DNA from: Fimbriimonadaceae bacterium
GTDB taxonomy: Bacteria; Armatimonadota; Fimbriimonadia; Fimbriimonadales; Fimbriimonadaceae
DNA length: 64,000 bases
Assembly (NCBI GenBank): GCA_019694835.1
Contig: JAIBBE010000002.1
Location: forward strand, 62,001 to 126,000
Direction: 5' to 3'
A model generated the notes under the pieces. The model was not told the origin of the DNA. It saw only the letters and a list, made by a program, of their open reading frames with translations, and searched no databases. A program made the translations under genes and the position numbers. Shown here one piece after another: positions 1 through 8,396 of this stretch. Positions within the stretch are counted from its first letter, which is position 1, and each line of letters opens with the position of its first letter.

Positions 1-2
1 GA

Positions 3-1067
3 TTGCTGCTGGCCACGTTCAGCATTGCCCAGTTGCTCACCGCACCCTATTTGGGTCGCCTGAGTGACTCGATCGGGCGACGTATGATCCTCCTGCTGAC
101 GACCGTGCTTTCGGTCATCTGCTTCGTGTTCTACGCGCACGCCGAAACGCTCCTCTACCTCTTCATTTCACGCGTCATATCGGGCATTGCGGGGGCAAAC
201 TTGCCGGTCGCATACGCCTATGTTGCAGACGTAACGAAGCCGGAAGACCGCGCCAAAGGAATGGGGCTATTGGGAGCTGCCTTTGGTGTTGGGTTCATCT
301 TCGGTCCCGTACTCGGTGGCGTGCTATTGGAGGCCGGAGGTGGGAAACCACTCCTGATGGGTTACGTGGCGGCCGCGATGGCTGCTGTCAACTTCTTGTA
401 CGTGTTCTTCTTCCTTCCCGAGAGTCTGATGAAGGAGGATCGAACCCATGCGGACGACCGCAAGCCGACGTTGCACAACATGAAAGTGGCGTTTGCCACG
501 CCTGGTCTAGGGCTGCTCCTCGCGATGTTCTTCGCCTACAACTTCGCGTTCTCGAACCTGGAGAGCACCTACTTCCTGCTCGTCGTGAAGAACTTCCTCT
601 TAACACAGCGTGAGGGGACGTACCTTCTCGCAATAGTGGGCATCGTGAGCGCGGTGATGCAGGGGTTCATGGTCCAGCGGGCAACCAAGCGGTTCGGCGA
701 ACTCAATCTTGTGCGGATTTCTTACTTGTTCCAAGTGCCAACCCTCATGGCCGTGCCTTTTGCGATGCCGTGGATTCCCCAGATCATCGGGATCATCTTC
801 CTCGGCACCTGCACAGGATTGAGCCAGCCGAGCTTAAACAGCTTGATCTCCAAGAGTGCGCCGCGAGACATGCAGGGCGGGATTTTCGGGGTCACCCAGG
901 CTCTCGGTGCCTTCGCCAGAATTCTCGGGCCGATGGTTGGGAATGCTCTGTACGATGTTCGCTATTGGTTGCCCTACACGGTCGCTGGTAGCTTGGTGCT
1001 GTTCCCCTTGCTGGGAGCGTTCCGAATGAAATCGCCACCCGAACCTGAACCGGCCCCAGCAACCTAG
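3..1067 (+). CDS. MFS transporter, TetA-like drug efflux family (5' partial)
   Basis: An inner-membrane secondary transporter, probably a proton-driven drug or metabolite exporter. The visible 354 residues are almost entirely hydrophobic helices. The conserved MFS motif A (GRLSDSIGRR, about residues 18-27) lies in the first cytoplasmic loop, and a second gating region (FGVTQALGAFARILGP) lies near the C-terminus, as in TetA/MDR-type 12-helix members. The usual length is about 390-410 residues, so roughly one helix is missing; the frame is open to the window edge and the TTG at position 3 is not a real start. The protein ends in a short Pro/Glu-rich cytoplasmic tail. The substrate cannot be read from sequence. 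Confidence 0.85.
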   Translation: MLLATFSIAQLLTAPYLGRLSDSIGRRMILLLTTVLSVICFVFYAHAETLLYLFISRVISGIAGANLPVAYAYVADVTKPEDRAKGMGLLGAAFGVGFIFGPVLGGVLLEAGGGKPLLMGYVAAAMAAVNFLYVFFFLPESLMKEDRTHADDRKPTLHNMKVAFATPGLGLLLAMFFAYNFAFSNLESTYFLLVVKNFLLTQREGTYLLAIVGIVSAVMQGFMVQRATKRFGELNLVRISYLFQVPTLMAVPFAMPWIPQIIGIIFLGTCTGLSQPSLNSLISKSAPRDMQGGIFGVTQALGAFARILGPMVGNALYDVRYWLPYTVAGSLVLFPLLGAFRMKSPPEPEPAPAT

Positions 1068-1133
1068 GTTCTATCGCTCAACCCTTGCGATCTGGAGTTG
1101 GCCCTGTGCAATACTCCGCACGAGGGAGTTACG

Positions 1134-1655
1134 ATGATTACTTGTCCAGGTTGCCAAAAGATGTTGCCCGATTGGTCGAAGAACTGTCAGTTCTGTGGGG
1201 CACCAGTCGATAAGGTGGCTCGCCCCAAGGAAGAAGGGAAGAAGACCTACGCGAAAGCGGGACCTGCACCTTACATTTGGGTGCTTTACTACTTATTCGC
1301 GGCGCTGTGGATTGTTGACGGCACCCGCGTTTTGTTAGCGGCGCTGGGAGCGCTGCCCCAGGTAGCCGCGGCGGGCAGCTTGGGGCAGGCGTTCAGCGGG
1401 ATGCTGGCGATAATGGCGATCGTCGGCGGCGCGCTGATCCTGCTCGGGATCGGCCTGATCTTCAAAGTGGAACTGGCGCGTGGCATCGTCAACGTCATGT
1501 GCTGGATTAGCATTCTTGGCGGACTGTTCAACCTCGTCATCGCGATCTTTGCCTCACCGATGTCGGGCGTAATGGGCATCGTTAACGTGTTCCTCGCGAT
1601 GTTTACCATCGCCTGGACAGGGGCGCAGATCTGGGTGATCGGCGAGACGGACTGA
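1134..1655 (+). CDS. zinc-ribbon membrane protein, four TM helices
   Basis: Hypothetical 173-residue membrane protein. An N-terminal zinc ribbon (C4, C7, C18, C21) is followed by a Lys-rich linker and four hydrophobic helices (about 45-70, 85-112, 116-140, 145-168). The ATG at 1134 is chosen because GAGGGAG lies about 6 nt upstream; the frame could be extended to a TTG at 1098 but that has no ribosome site. The stop overlaps the start of the next gene (TGATG), so the two are co-translated. Zinc-ribbon plus TM architecture is common in uncharacterised envelope or sensor proteins. No enzymatic function is suggested. Confidence 0.75.
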   Translation: MITCPGCQKMLPDWSKNCQFCGAPVDKVARPKEEGKKTYAKAGPAPYIWVLYYLFAALWIVDGTRVLLAALGALPQVAAAGSLGQAFSGMLAIMAIVGGALILLGIGLIFKVELARGIVNVMCWISILGGLFNLVIAIFASPMSGVMGIVNVFLAMFTIAWTGAQIWVIGETD

Positions 1656-2134
1656 TGGTTGCTTGTGCCCGACCCAAATGCCGTCGCGAGCTTCACGAGT
1701 CATGGTCGTTTTGCCCGTATTGCGGTCAGGATTGTCGACCTCCGGCAGAGCGCAAAGTGGCCGTCCGGATTTGCGACCACCAGTTCTTTGGCGAAGGAGC
1801 CTACTGCGTCATCTGCGGTTACTCGCAGATTGAGGGCGGATTCATCGAGCGCGCGGGGGATTCCGGCAAGCGTAAGTTGGCCATCGGCTTTCTGATTGGA
1901 GGCTTTGCATTGTTTGCCCTGTCGCTCTTCCTCATGTGGCTGATCGAGGGTGCGTACGGACCGGCCCAGGTGATCGTCGATCAGGTTGAAGCGGGGAAGA
2001 CCATCGCCGATCCGATTGCCAAGAAGCGCGGCACGAGCGTCATGAGCCCGATCCTGGCGATTGCGGGATTCATAAGCCTCGCGCTCGGCGGCTACTTCTG
2101 GAATCTGAGTCGTGCGAAGCCGATCGAAGACTAA
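1655..2134 (+). CDS. double zinc-ribbon membrane protein, two TM helices
   Basis: Hypothetical 159-residue protein translationally coupled to the preceding zinc-ribbon gene (its ATG overlaps the upstream TGA). The N-terminus carries a zinc ribbon (C4, C9, C20, C23) and a second Cys/His cluster (CDHQ...CVIC, about residues 39-55). Two TM helices follow (about 74-98 and 130-150), separated by a region of about 30 residues. It shares the design of its neighbour, and the pair may form one membrane complex; this is inferred from coupling only. Confidence 0.75.
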   Translation: MVACARPKCRRELHESWSFCPYCGQDCRPPAERKVAVRICDHQFFGEGAYCVICGYSQIEGGFIERAGDSGKRKLAIGFLIGGFALFALSLFLMWLIEGAYGPAQVIVDQVEAGKTIADPIAKKRGTSVMSPILAIAGFISLALGGYFWNLSRAKPIED

Positions 2135-2193
2135 CGCAAACAGGACGGATAAGACCAATAAGTCCCATCCGACCCTATCCGTCCGAGGGATTC

Positions 2194-2270
<77 letters not shown>

Positions 2271-2349
2271 GGAGGCCAAAATATACCCGACCGGGGACAG
2301 GGGCGCAAGAGGACCCGGGACGGGCGGGCGGGGTAAACTCCTGCTTCTC

Positions 2350-2367
2350 GCGACCCGCTCGGGTCGC
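2350..2367 (+). other. perfect 7-bp hairpin in the tig leader
   Basis: GCGACCC and GGGTCGC enclose the loop GCTC, ending 14 nt before the tig start codon. A TAAACT box at 2334-2339 is a possible -10, which would put this hairpin in the 5' untranslated region. Its function is unknown; it may affect translation initiation. Confidence 0.35.
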
Positions 2368-2381
2368 CTGGACCTACCGTC

Positions 2382-3692
2382 ATGCAAGTCACCCGTGAAG
2401 ATCTGAACGCCTGTACGATTAAGCTGGACGTCGTTTGCACCCCACAAATGGTCAACGACGGCTTTAACCGCGCGATCCGGCAGTTTGCCAAGCGCATCAA
2501 AGTCCCCGGTTTCCGACCCGGTACGGCCCCGCGCCACCTCGTTGAGCCCATGCTCGAACCGGAAGCGCTGATGAACCAAGCCGCCGACGAGATCGTGCGC
2601 ATGTCGATCAAGAAGGTCATCACTGACGAGAAGATCGAGCCGGCGGACACTCCGAGCGTGACCGTGACCAAGCTCACCAAGGAACCCGCCGAGTGCGAGT
2701 TCTCGATGAAAATCCCGCTCAAGCCGATCATCGAACTGGGCGAGTACAAGGGTGTTAGCGCAGAGAGCCCGTCCATCGATGTGACTGAAGAAGAGATCGA
2801 GTACCACCTCAACGAGATTCGAAAGTCTCAGGGCAAGCGCGAAGTCGTCACCGACCGTCCCGCCCAAGAAGGCGACAACGCGGTCATCAACATCAAAGCC
2901 GACGGTGAAGAAGGCGACGGACGCAAGTTCATGGTCACCATTGGCCAGACTTTCCCCGACCTCGACGGTGCCCTGACCGGCATGCGCGCCGAGGAGATGA
3001 AGAGCCTCGACTTGAACTTCCCAGATTCGTTTAGCGACAAGGGCTGGGCAGGCAAGAAACTCCACTGCCTCATCACGATCCGCTCGCTCAACGCCGTTGC
3101 TCTGCCTCCGCTTGATGACAGTTTCGCCCAGTCCGCCAAGGGCGACCTCGCCGCACTCAAGAGCGAGAATCTCGACGAGATGAAGGCCAAACTCAAGGTC
3201 GGCATCGAGAACGCGAAAAAGCAGGCCCTCCAGGAGTATTTGAACGACCAAATCTTCGACGAACTGCTGAAGAATAGCAAGGTCGAACTTCCCGACACCA
3301 TGTGGGAGAACGTCGCCGATCAGCGCCTGCGTGAACTCGGCCAGGATCTCGGCCGACGCAGCCAGACGCCCGAGGATTACGCGAAAGAGAATGGCATGAC
3401 GGTCGAGGAGCTGGTTGAGAAGTGGCGACAGGAAGCCAAGACCCAGGTTCAGCGCGCCCTCATCGTGCGCGACGTCTTCGAGAAAGAGAAGATGAAGCTG
3501 ACGAATCAGGACCTGAACGTCGAGGTCTTCGCGATGGCTGAGGAATATCAGATGCCGCCAGCCGAACTCGTCGCTCAAATGAAGAAGAACAACGCGCTTC
3601 AAGAGCTGGAGTTCCGCGCGATCTACCGCAAGGTGACCGCGTTCCTACGCGAGCACGCAGACGTCAAAGAATTAGAAGCGGCGAAAGCATAG
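2382..3692 (+). CDS. tig: trigger factor (ribosome-associated chaperone, PPIase)
   Basis: Trigger factor binds ribosomal protein L23 at the exit tunnel and assists folding of nascent chains. The N-terminal ribosome-binding domain carries the signature GFRPGTAP (residues 43-50). A central FKBP-type peptidyl-prolyl isomerase-like domain spans about 150-240, and a helical C-terminal substrate-binding domain about 250-430. At 436 residues it has the family's normal length. The usual clpP-clpX neighbours are absent; instead a sugar aminotransferase gene follows after 6 nt in the same direction. Confidence 0.95.
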   Translation: MQVTREDLNACTIKLDVVCTPQMVNDGFNRAIRQFAKRIKVPGFRPGTAPRHLVEPMLEPEALMNQAADEIVRMSIKKVITDEKIEPADTPSVTVTKLTKEPAECEFSMKIPLKPIIELGEYKGVSAESPSIDVTEEEIEYHLNEIRKSQGKREVVTDRPAQEGDNAVINIKADGEEGDGRKFMVTIGQTFPDLDGALTGMRAEEMKSLDLNFPDSFSDKGWAGKKLHCLITIRSLNAVALPPLDDSFAQSAKGDLAALKSENLDEMKAKLKVGIENAKKQALQEYLNDQIFDELLKNSKVELPDTMWENVADQRLRELGQDLGRRSQTPEDYAKENGMTVEELVEKWRQEAKTQVQRALIVRDVFEKEKMKLTNQDLNVEVFAMAEEYQMPPAELVAQMKKNNALQELEFRAIYRKVTAFLREHADVKELEAAKA

Positions 3693-3698
3693 AACACC

Positions 3699-4817
3699 GT
3701 GAGAGTTCCTTTCCTAGATATTCGCGCACAGTACAACGACCTGGCCACCGAACTGGACCAGGTCGTCCTTGAGATCCTCTCCAGCGGCGCGTATGTCGTC
3801 GGCAAGCACAACAAGGGCCTCGAAGAGGAGATTGCGGCGCTCCATGGCGTGAAGCACGGCATTGCCGTTAACAGCGGTACGGACGCGCTGCGAATCATGA
3901 TGGAGGCCAGTGGCATCAATCCTGGCGACGAGATCATCACGACGGCGTTCACTTTCGTGGCGAGCCTGGAGACCATTGTCCAGATCGGAGCGATCCCCGT
4001 ACTAGTTGACATCGACCCGGCGACCTTCAATATCGACCCGGCCAAGATCGAAGCCGCGATCACGCCGCGCACCAAGGCGATCATGCCGGTCCACCTCTTC
4101 GGGCAGCTTTCCGATGTCGATGCCCTGACCGTCATTGCGGAAAAGCACGGCCTGATGATCCTCGAAGACGCCGCCCAAGCCGTTGCGAGCCACCATAATG
4201 GCGTCTATGCGGGCAACTTCGGTCGCGCGGCCGGATTCAGTTTCTACGTGACCAAGAACCTCGGCGCGGCTGGCGACGGCGGCATGATCCTGACCAACGA
4301 CGATGAAGTCGCGGCCAACTGCCGCAGCCTCCGCATCCACGGCATGGGCCGCGAGCGCTACTACTACGACCACATCGGCTACACCAGCCGCCTCGACGAA
4401 ATCCAAGCCGCGATCCTCCGCGTTAAGCTGACCAAACTCGCCGAATGGAACGACCGCCGAGCCGAGATAGCCGCGATTTACAACGAAATGCTGGTTGACT
4501 CCGGGGTTGTCGTGCCGGTCGTCAGTCCGGGCAACAACCACACCTGGCATCAGTACTCGGTCCGCTCAACTCGCCGCGACGAGCTTCAGGCGTGGCTGAA
4601 GGAACGGGAAGTCGACTCGATGATTTATTACCCCGTGCCCCTCCACTTCCACGAGCCGTATAAGCGCTTCGGCCAGGGTCCCGGCAGTCTGCCCGAGACC
4701 GAACGCGCCTGCCACGAGATCCTGAACCTGCCTGTTCACCAGCACATGGGCGACGACCAAGCAAGGTGGGTGGCACAGTGCGTGGGCGAGTTCGCGCAGA
4801 CTGCTACGCGGGCTTGA
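3699..4817 (+). CDS. DegT/DnrJ/EryC1 family PLP aminotransferase
   Basis: PLP-dependent aminotransferase of the sugar-nucleotide type, which transfers an amino group from Glu or Gln to a keto-sugar nucleotide for surface glycans or O-antigen. The fold-type I features are present: the N-terminal PFLDI motif, VNSGTDAL near residues 58-64, ILEDAAQA with D157 for the pyridine nitrogen, and the Schiff-base Lys K186 in YVTKNLGA. At 372 residues it has normal length. It starts at GTG 3699, 6 nt after the tig stop, so it is probably cotranscribed. No other sugar-nucleotide genes lie nearby, so the substrate is unknown. Confidence 0.9.
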   Translation: MRVPFLDIRAQYNDLATELDQVVLEILSSGAYVVGKHNKGLEEEIAALHGVKHGIAVNSGTDALRIMMEASGINPGDEIITTAFTFVASLETIVQIGAIPVLVDIDPATFNIDPAKIEAAITPRTKAIMPVHLFGQLSDVDALTVIAEKHGLMILEDAAQAVASHHNGVYAGNFGRAAGFSFYVTKNLGAAGDGGMILTNDDEVAANCRSLRIHGMGRERYYYDHIGYTSRLDEIQAAILRVKLTKLAEWNDRRAEIAAIYNEMLVDSGVVVPVVSPGNNHTWHQYSVRSTRRDELQAWLKEREVDSMIYYPVPLHFHEPYKRFGQGPGSLPETERACHEILNLPVHQHMGDDQARWVAQCVGEFAQTATRA

Positions 4818-4824
4818 AACCCGC
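4808..4824 (+). terminator. short hairpin over the DegT gene stop codon
   Basis: GCGGG and CCCGC enclose a 7-nt loop that contains the TGA stop of the aminotransferase gene; TTATTC follows. The stem is short and there is no real T tract, so terminator function is uncertain. Confidence 0.3.
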
Positions 4825-4864
4825 TTATTCGGCGGAATTCCCTGGTTTCCTGACACCCTTGCTA

Positions 4865-4870
4865 TATAAT
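4865..4870 (+). promoter_or_regulatory. -10 box (TATAAT) for the PEP-CTERM gene
   Basis: A perfect TATAAT preceded by TTGCTA (extended -10 character), about 50 nt before the TTG start at 4919. No convincing -35 lies 17 nt upstream. A CCCGCGCGGG palindrome at 4881-4890 lies just downstream and could be an operator. Confidence 0.5.
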
Positions 4871-4918
4871 GATCAGCATTCCCGCGCGGGAACATCTTGA
4901 TTAGACAAGGGGGTCGTT

Positions 4919-6055
4919 TTGAATGCTCGGTGTATCTTAGGATTGAAAGGACGCTTCGCCAACGGTGCTGCTGTAGTGTTCTGCCTCTGTTTAGCCGCCA
5001 GCGCAGACGCCCAATGGTCTGTTACCAACTTGCACCCCGAAGGGGCAACCGAGTCGCGTGGGCTGGCGGCAAGCGGATCACGACAGGCGGGTCGACAGGT
5101 CCTGAACGGCGTACAGCGGGCGGGATTTTGGAGTGGAACGGCGGCGTCATGGGTTGACCTCAATCCAACAGGTGCATCGACTTCCTCGCAAGCAAACGCG
5201 ATGCACGGTTCGCAACAAGCTGGCTACGCCCGTGTAGGCGGTCTTTTTCGGGCCAGCTTGTGGAGCGGGACGGCTGCCTCGTGGGTCGACCTGAGCCCTC
5301 CCGGGTCTCAAGAGTCAAGTGTCCTGGCCCTTAGCGATCTGCATCAGGCAGGTTTTGTTGTTGTTGGCGCCCGTCAGCATGCTAGCATTTGGAGCAGCAC
5401 TGCGGCTTCCTGGGTGGACCTGAACCCAACAGGGTCCGAGATATCTTTCGCCTATGCAGTGAGCGGCTCGCAGCAGGCAGGAGTTGCTTTTGTCGGCGGG
5501 CGAAACCGCGCTAGTATGTGGCATGGCACGCCTGCCTCTTGGGTTGATCTGAATCCCAGCGGGTCAACCGATTCGAAGGCTTTTGCTGCAAGCGGATCGC
5601 AGCAGTCAGGATATGCCGATGTCGGTGGAATAAGGCGGGCCAGCTTGTGGAGTGGCACGTCAGCCTCGTGGGTTGACCTCCATCCGCTCACTGCGACTAG
5701 TTCAACCGTGTTCGCTGCAGGCGGTTCATTTCAGGCTGGAAGTGCCTTCGTAGGCGGTGTCCCGAGCGCCAGCTTCTGGAGCGGTACTTCCGCATCGTGG
5801 TTGAACCTGCACTCGCTATTGCCGTCCCACTTCACGAGCAGTACCGCATGGGGCATGTCCACCGACGGGATTAACATTTATGTCACCGGCCACGGATTCA
5901 ACACGCAAACCCTTCGAAACGAGGCCCTCCTCTGGACAAGGCCAGTTCCTGAGCCCAGCGGTCTTGCTGCCCTCAGCTTGGGTGTCGTGCTCTTACGGCG
6001 AAGCAAGCGCCAGAATGTTCGTTGGAGGCCTAGCAAACTCAGTAGGAGGGCTTGA
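4919..6055 (+). CDS. PEP-CTERM secreted protein built of about 45-residue repeats
   Basis: Secreted or surface protein of 378 residues. A signal peptide ends near residue 31 (ASADAQ). The body is about six imperfect copies of a 45-residue unit with the pattern GSQQAGYA-VGG--RASLWSGT-ASWVDLNP, resembling HAF-type extracellular repeats. The C-terminus has the PEP-CTERM sorting signal: VPEPSG, a hydrophobic helix, then RRSKR. PEP-CTERM proteins are cut and anchored by exosortase, which is not in this window. TTG 4919 is the start because AAGGGGG lies about 5-10 nt upstream and the nearby ATG at 4923 is out of frame. The ligand or role is unknown. Confidence 0.85.
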   Translation: MNARCILGLKGRFANGAAVVFCLCLAASADAQWSVTNLHPEGATESRGLAASGSRQAGRQVLNGVQRAGFWSGTAASWVDLNPTGASTSSQANAMHGSQQAGYARVGGLFRASLWSGTAASWVDLSPPGSQESSVLALSDLHQAGFVVVGARQHASIWSSTAASWVDLNPTGSEISFAYAVSGSQQAGVAFVGGRNRASMWHGTPASWVDLNPSGSTDSKAFAASGSQQSGYADVGGIRRASLWSGTSASWVDLHPLTATSSTVFAAGGSFQAGSAFVGGVPSASFWSGTSASWLNLHSLLPSHFTSSTAWGMSTDGINIYVTGHGFNTQTLRNEALLWTRPVPEPSGLAALSLGVVLLRRSKRQNVRWRPSKLSRRA

Positions 6056-6063
6056 TCGCTGCG

Positions 6064-6540
6064 CTATTCGTCAACACCAAATGACAGTCCTTCCGCATTT
6101 GAGTGCTCGAATTCAGACGCGCTTGATGAGGTGAACTCAATGAGTCTCGGCAAAGCAGAATCAAGCGCAGAACTAGATGGAAAGTCAATCGCATGAAGTG
6201 CCGCGCTTTGGGACTCAACGAGGACGCCTAATTCATCAAACAGCCGGTGGAGAGCCTCGGCGTTTTTGCGATCGCAGGCTGGTTGAAACAATCTCACGGT
6301 TTGCCGTCCTTGAGGACGAATCGACCCTGTGAAGGCTAGGTCTTCACGGAACTGCAGATGGTCTCCAAGTGCAAGGCCATAGGCATAGAAGGTAATGCAA
6401 CACAACTCGTACCAGCCGTCCCCGAGGGTCCGGGTCCAAATCTGCTCACCGATCTCTTCGCCACCATAGGAGAATTCGAGCCTATGGATGAAATTGGCCC
6501 TGTCTCGCCATACGGGTTCATCGTGTTGGATGATTCTCAT
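6064..6540 (-). CDS. DUF4265-like protein
   Basis: Cytoplasmic 158-residue protein of unknown function. The segment EQIWTRTLGDGWYEL...FYAYGLALGD (about residues 33-61) matches the conserved start of DUF4265 domains as I remember them; the C-terminal half is Ser-rich and less conserved. It is convergent with the PEP-CTERM gene, the two stops lying 8 nt apart. There is no strong ribosome site before ATG 6540. No pathway is suggested by the neighbours. Confidence 0.55.
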   Translation of the reverse strand: MRIIQHDEPVWRDRANFIHRLEFSYGGEEIGEQIWTRTLGDGWYELCCITFYAYGLALGDHLQFREDLAFTGSIRPQGRQTVRLFQPACDRKNAEALHRLFDELGVLVESQSAALHAIDFPSSSALDSALPRLIEFTSSSASEFEHSNAEGLSFGVDE

Positions 6541-6631
6541 TCCGAAGGTCGCTGCATATTACTTGGCAGACTTTCCGTCCCGGCATGGTCCTTGCGCGCG
6601 AGGGGGGATTTCGGCCACACTCTTAGAGTTC

Positions 6632-6707
6632 GGCCCGGTCGTCTAGTGGTTAGGATGCCGCCCTTTCAAGGCGGAGGTCGCGGGTTCAAGTCCCGTCCGG
6701 GCTACCA
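6632..6707 (+). tRNA. tRNA-Glu (anticodon TTC), CCA encoded
   Basis: Complete cloverleaf. The acceptor GGCCCGG pairs with CCGGGCT (terminal G-T), the D arm is GTCT-AGTGGTTA-GGAT, the anticodon stem CCGCC/GGCGG carries loop CTTTCAA with anticodon TTC, and the T arm is GCGGG-TTCAAGT-CCCGT. The discriminator is A, followed by encoded CCA at 6705-6707. The last bases overlap the 3' end of the oppositely oriented Nif3-family gene. Confidence 0.97.
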
Positions 6708-7820
6708 AGGTCTTCCCGCATGTCCCGATTCGGGCGCGAAGACCCTCCAATCCACCTCCGGCATTCGCCGCCCCATCTCCCGCGCCATCTTCACCATGCC
6801 CGGGTGCTCGGTCGCATAGTGACCCGCCGCGACCACCGGGAAGTCCGCCGCGCAGGCATCGACAGCGACGTTCTGCTTGATTTCGCCGGTCACGAACACG
6901 TCAGCCCCCGCTCGCCGCGCGGACTCCCATTCGCCGTCCGCCGCCCCGCCAACTACCGCCACCCGACGAACCGGTCGGTCCGGCGCGCCCCAGGTCCAGG
7001 AGCGGATATCGAGGATGCTGTCGACGTGGCGCGAGAAGTCGCGGAGTGTCATTGCGGCGGGCAAGAGTCCGATGCGTCCGGCCTGCATTCCTGGATTGGG
7101 TTCGAGGACGAGGAAGTCGTAGGCGGGTTCTTCGTAGGGATGCGCGGTCTGGAGAGCAGCCCGAACCGGCTCGACGAGGTGGCCGGGCACAAGCATCTCG
7201 AGCCGCGACTCCTCGACCTCCGCCCGAACGCCGACCTCGCCAATTGCCGGATTCGCACCCGCGCCGGGAAAGAAAGTCCCGCTCCCGGGCGAGACAAAAG
7301 CACACCGCTCATACTCGCCGATCACTCCGGCACCGGCGGCCGACAGGGCATCGATCACCAAGTCGCGCTCGCGATGGGGGACGAAAGTGACGAGCTTGAA
7401 CTGGGGCGTCGGATTCGCGTATCCAAACCGCTCGACCGCCTCCAGCCCTAGCAGTTCGGCCAAGGTGTCGTTCACCCCGCCGGGCGCCGCGTCCCAGTTC
7501 GTATGAGCCCCGACGAACGCGATTCCGCTTCCCAGCAGCACCCCCAACGTCGAGCCCGGGTGCTGGTCTGTGCGGACGTGCTTAAGCGGATCCCAGATGA
7601 GGGGATGATGACTGAGCAGGAGTTGGGCGCCGATTTCTTGGGCGAAACGAGCCGCGTCGGGTGAAGAGTCAAGCGAAACCGCAACCCGAGAGACGGAGGC
7701 GGAAGGATCGCCGACTTGGAGCCCAATCCGATCACCGGGGAAGGCGTAGCGAGCCGGGGCAAGCTGTTCGAGGGAGTCGAGGATGTCGCGGAGGATGGCC
7801 ACGCGGGGAGTGTGACCCAA
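6702..7820 (-). CDS. Nif3-like dinuclear metal-centre protein (GTP cyclohydrolase 1 type 2 family)
   Basis: Member of the NIF3/YbgI family, toroidal hexamers with a two-metal site and poorly defined function. The metal-binding HH pair (H71-H72 in LLSHHPLIW), the GAHTNWDAAPGG segment (about 113-124) and the C-terminal GHYATEHPGM motif are present. The central insert (about 140-235, including HPYEEPAYDF) is the PII-like domain found in the longer class, and 372 residues fits that class. The start is uncertain: TTG 7820 or GTG 7802, neither with a good Shine-Dalgarno. The TAG stop (6702-6704) lies inside tRNA-Glu on the other strand. Confidence 0.85.
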   Translation of the reverse strand: MGHTPRVAILRDILDSLEQLAPARYAFPGDRIGLQVGDPSASVSRVAVSLDSSPDAARFAQEIGAQLLLSHHPLIWDPLKHVRTDQHPGSTLGVLLGSGIAFVGAHTNWDAAPGGVNDTLAELLGLEAVERFGYANPTPQFKLVTFVPHRERDLVIDALSAAGAGVIGEYERCAFVSPGSGTFFPGAGANPAIGEVGVRAEVEESRLEMLVPGHLVEPVRAALQTAHPYEEPAYDFLVLEPNPGMQAGRIGLLPAAMTLRDFSRHVDSILDIRSWTWGAPDRPVRRVAVVGGAADGEWESARRAGADVFVTGEIKQNVAVDACAADFPVVAAGHYATEHPGMVKMAREMGRRMPEVDWRVFAPESGHAGRPW

Positions 7821-7829
7821 AAATGACGA

Positions 7830-7849
7830 AGGCGGGGGTTAACCCGCCT
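7830..7849 (-). terminator. hairpin with T-rich tail after the small 68-residue gene
   Basis: On the minus strand AGGCGGG and CCCGCCT form a 7-bp stem with a 6-nt loop that includes the stop codon of the upstream small gene. TCGTCATTTTT follows. It may partly terminate transcription before the Nif3-family gene. Confidence 0.45.
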
Positions 7850-8045
7850 CGTCCAGCTCACACTGTGCTGACATATGATGATTGCTATGATCGATATGAC
7901 GAGATTTGCAGAATACCGCCAGCTTTTTCAGTGCTTTTTCCGAAAGGGCGTCCAATCTCTGCGGACTTGTCATACACAAGCCGAGGAGCGCGAACGCTTC
8001 TTCTTCGGTGAGCTGCAACCCAATCGGGACTTGTGCCACGGTCAT
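7839..8045 (-). CDS. small conserved-looking cytoplasmic protein, 68 residues
   Basis: Unknown small protein. The ATG at 8045 is chosen because GGAGGAGG lies about 6 nt upstream, one of the best ribosome sites in the window; a longer frame to 8120 lacks one. The body (LTEEEAFALLGLCMTSP, then LSEKALKKLAVFC) is predicted to be helical, with two Cys in the body and a third near the C-terminus. It is codirectional with, and 18 nt upstream of, the Nif3-family gene. Function cannot be assigned. Confidence 0.55.
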   Translation of the reverse strand: MTVAQVPIGLQLTEEEAFALLGLCMTSPQRLDALSEKALKKLAVFCKSRHIDHSNHHMSAQCELDEAG

Positions 8046-8249
8046 TGTTGCCTCCTCCGAAGGTCCGACACTGCTATTGACGTAATTCGAGTGCATTTTG
8101 TTCGCACGATCTGTCCCCATAGTGGTTATTCCACGATCTCGCCAAGAACTAGCAAATCCACCCGTTATGCCAGGTCACTCCCGACATGACATCTGATACA
8201 TGAAAACCTCGTCACAAGATTCCCGGTCCCTCTTTAGACCTATGGCTAT

Positions 8250-8275
8250 GCCTCCATCCTCCCACGGATGGAGGC
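8250..8275. repeat. palindromic repeat, GCCTCCATCC family, copy 1
   Basis: GCCTCCATCC and GGATGGAGGC form a perfect 10-bp stem with loop TCCCAC. The same hairpin, with loop GTGGGA or GTTGGA on the other strand, recurs at 8314, 38691, 45491 and 45591. Confidence 0.85.
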
Positions 8276-8313
8276 CTCCGGGTGGCGCGGCATTGTAGGT
8301 CCGACGCGGGCGA

Positions 8314-8339
8314 GCATCCACCCGTGGGAGGGTGGAGGC
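8314..8339. repeat. palindromic repeat, GCCTCCATCC family, copy 2 (inverted to copy 1)
   Basis: GCATCCACCC and GGGTGGAGGC pair with one mismatch around loop GTGGGA. It is inverted relative to copy 1, 38 bp away, so the two copies bracket a short segment. Confidence 0.8.
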
Positions 8340-8383
8340 ATAGGGAGCCTTCGACGATTAGACCTAGTGGGACCGATTCGCGC

Positions 8384-8389
8384 TAAAAT
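8384..8389 (+). promoter_or_regulatory. -10-like box TAAAAT, 7 nt before the FHA start
   Basis: The spacing of 7 nt to ATG 8397 puts the expected transcription start at or next to the start codon, suggesting a leaderless mRNA. It is embedded in GGACCGATT-type repeat words. Confidence 0.5.
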
Positions 8390-8396
8390 CGGGCCG

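Larger units (their letters stand above)
8046..8396. other. intergenic region with repeats, no gene seen
   Basis: About 350 bp between the divergent small gene and the FHA gene. The part nearest the small gene (8046-8240) shows nothing recognisable. The part nearest the FHA gene holds two palindromic repeats and a -10-like box, listed separately. An upstream extension of the FHA frame through this DNA is repeat sequence, not protein. Confidence 0.7.
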
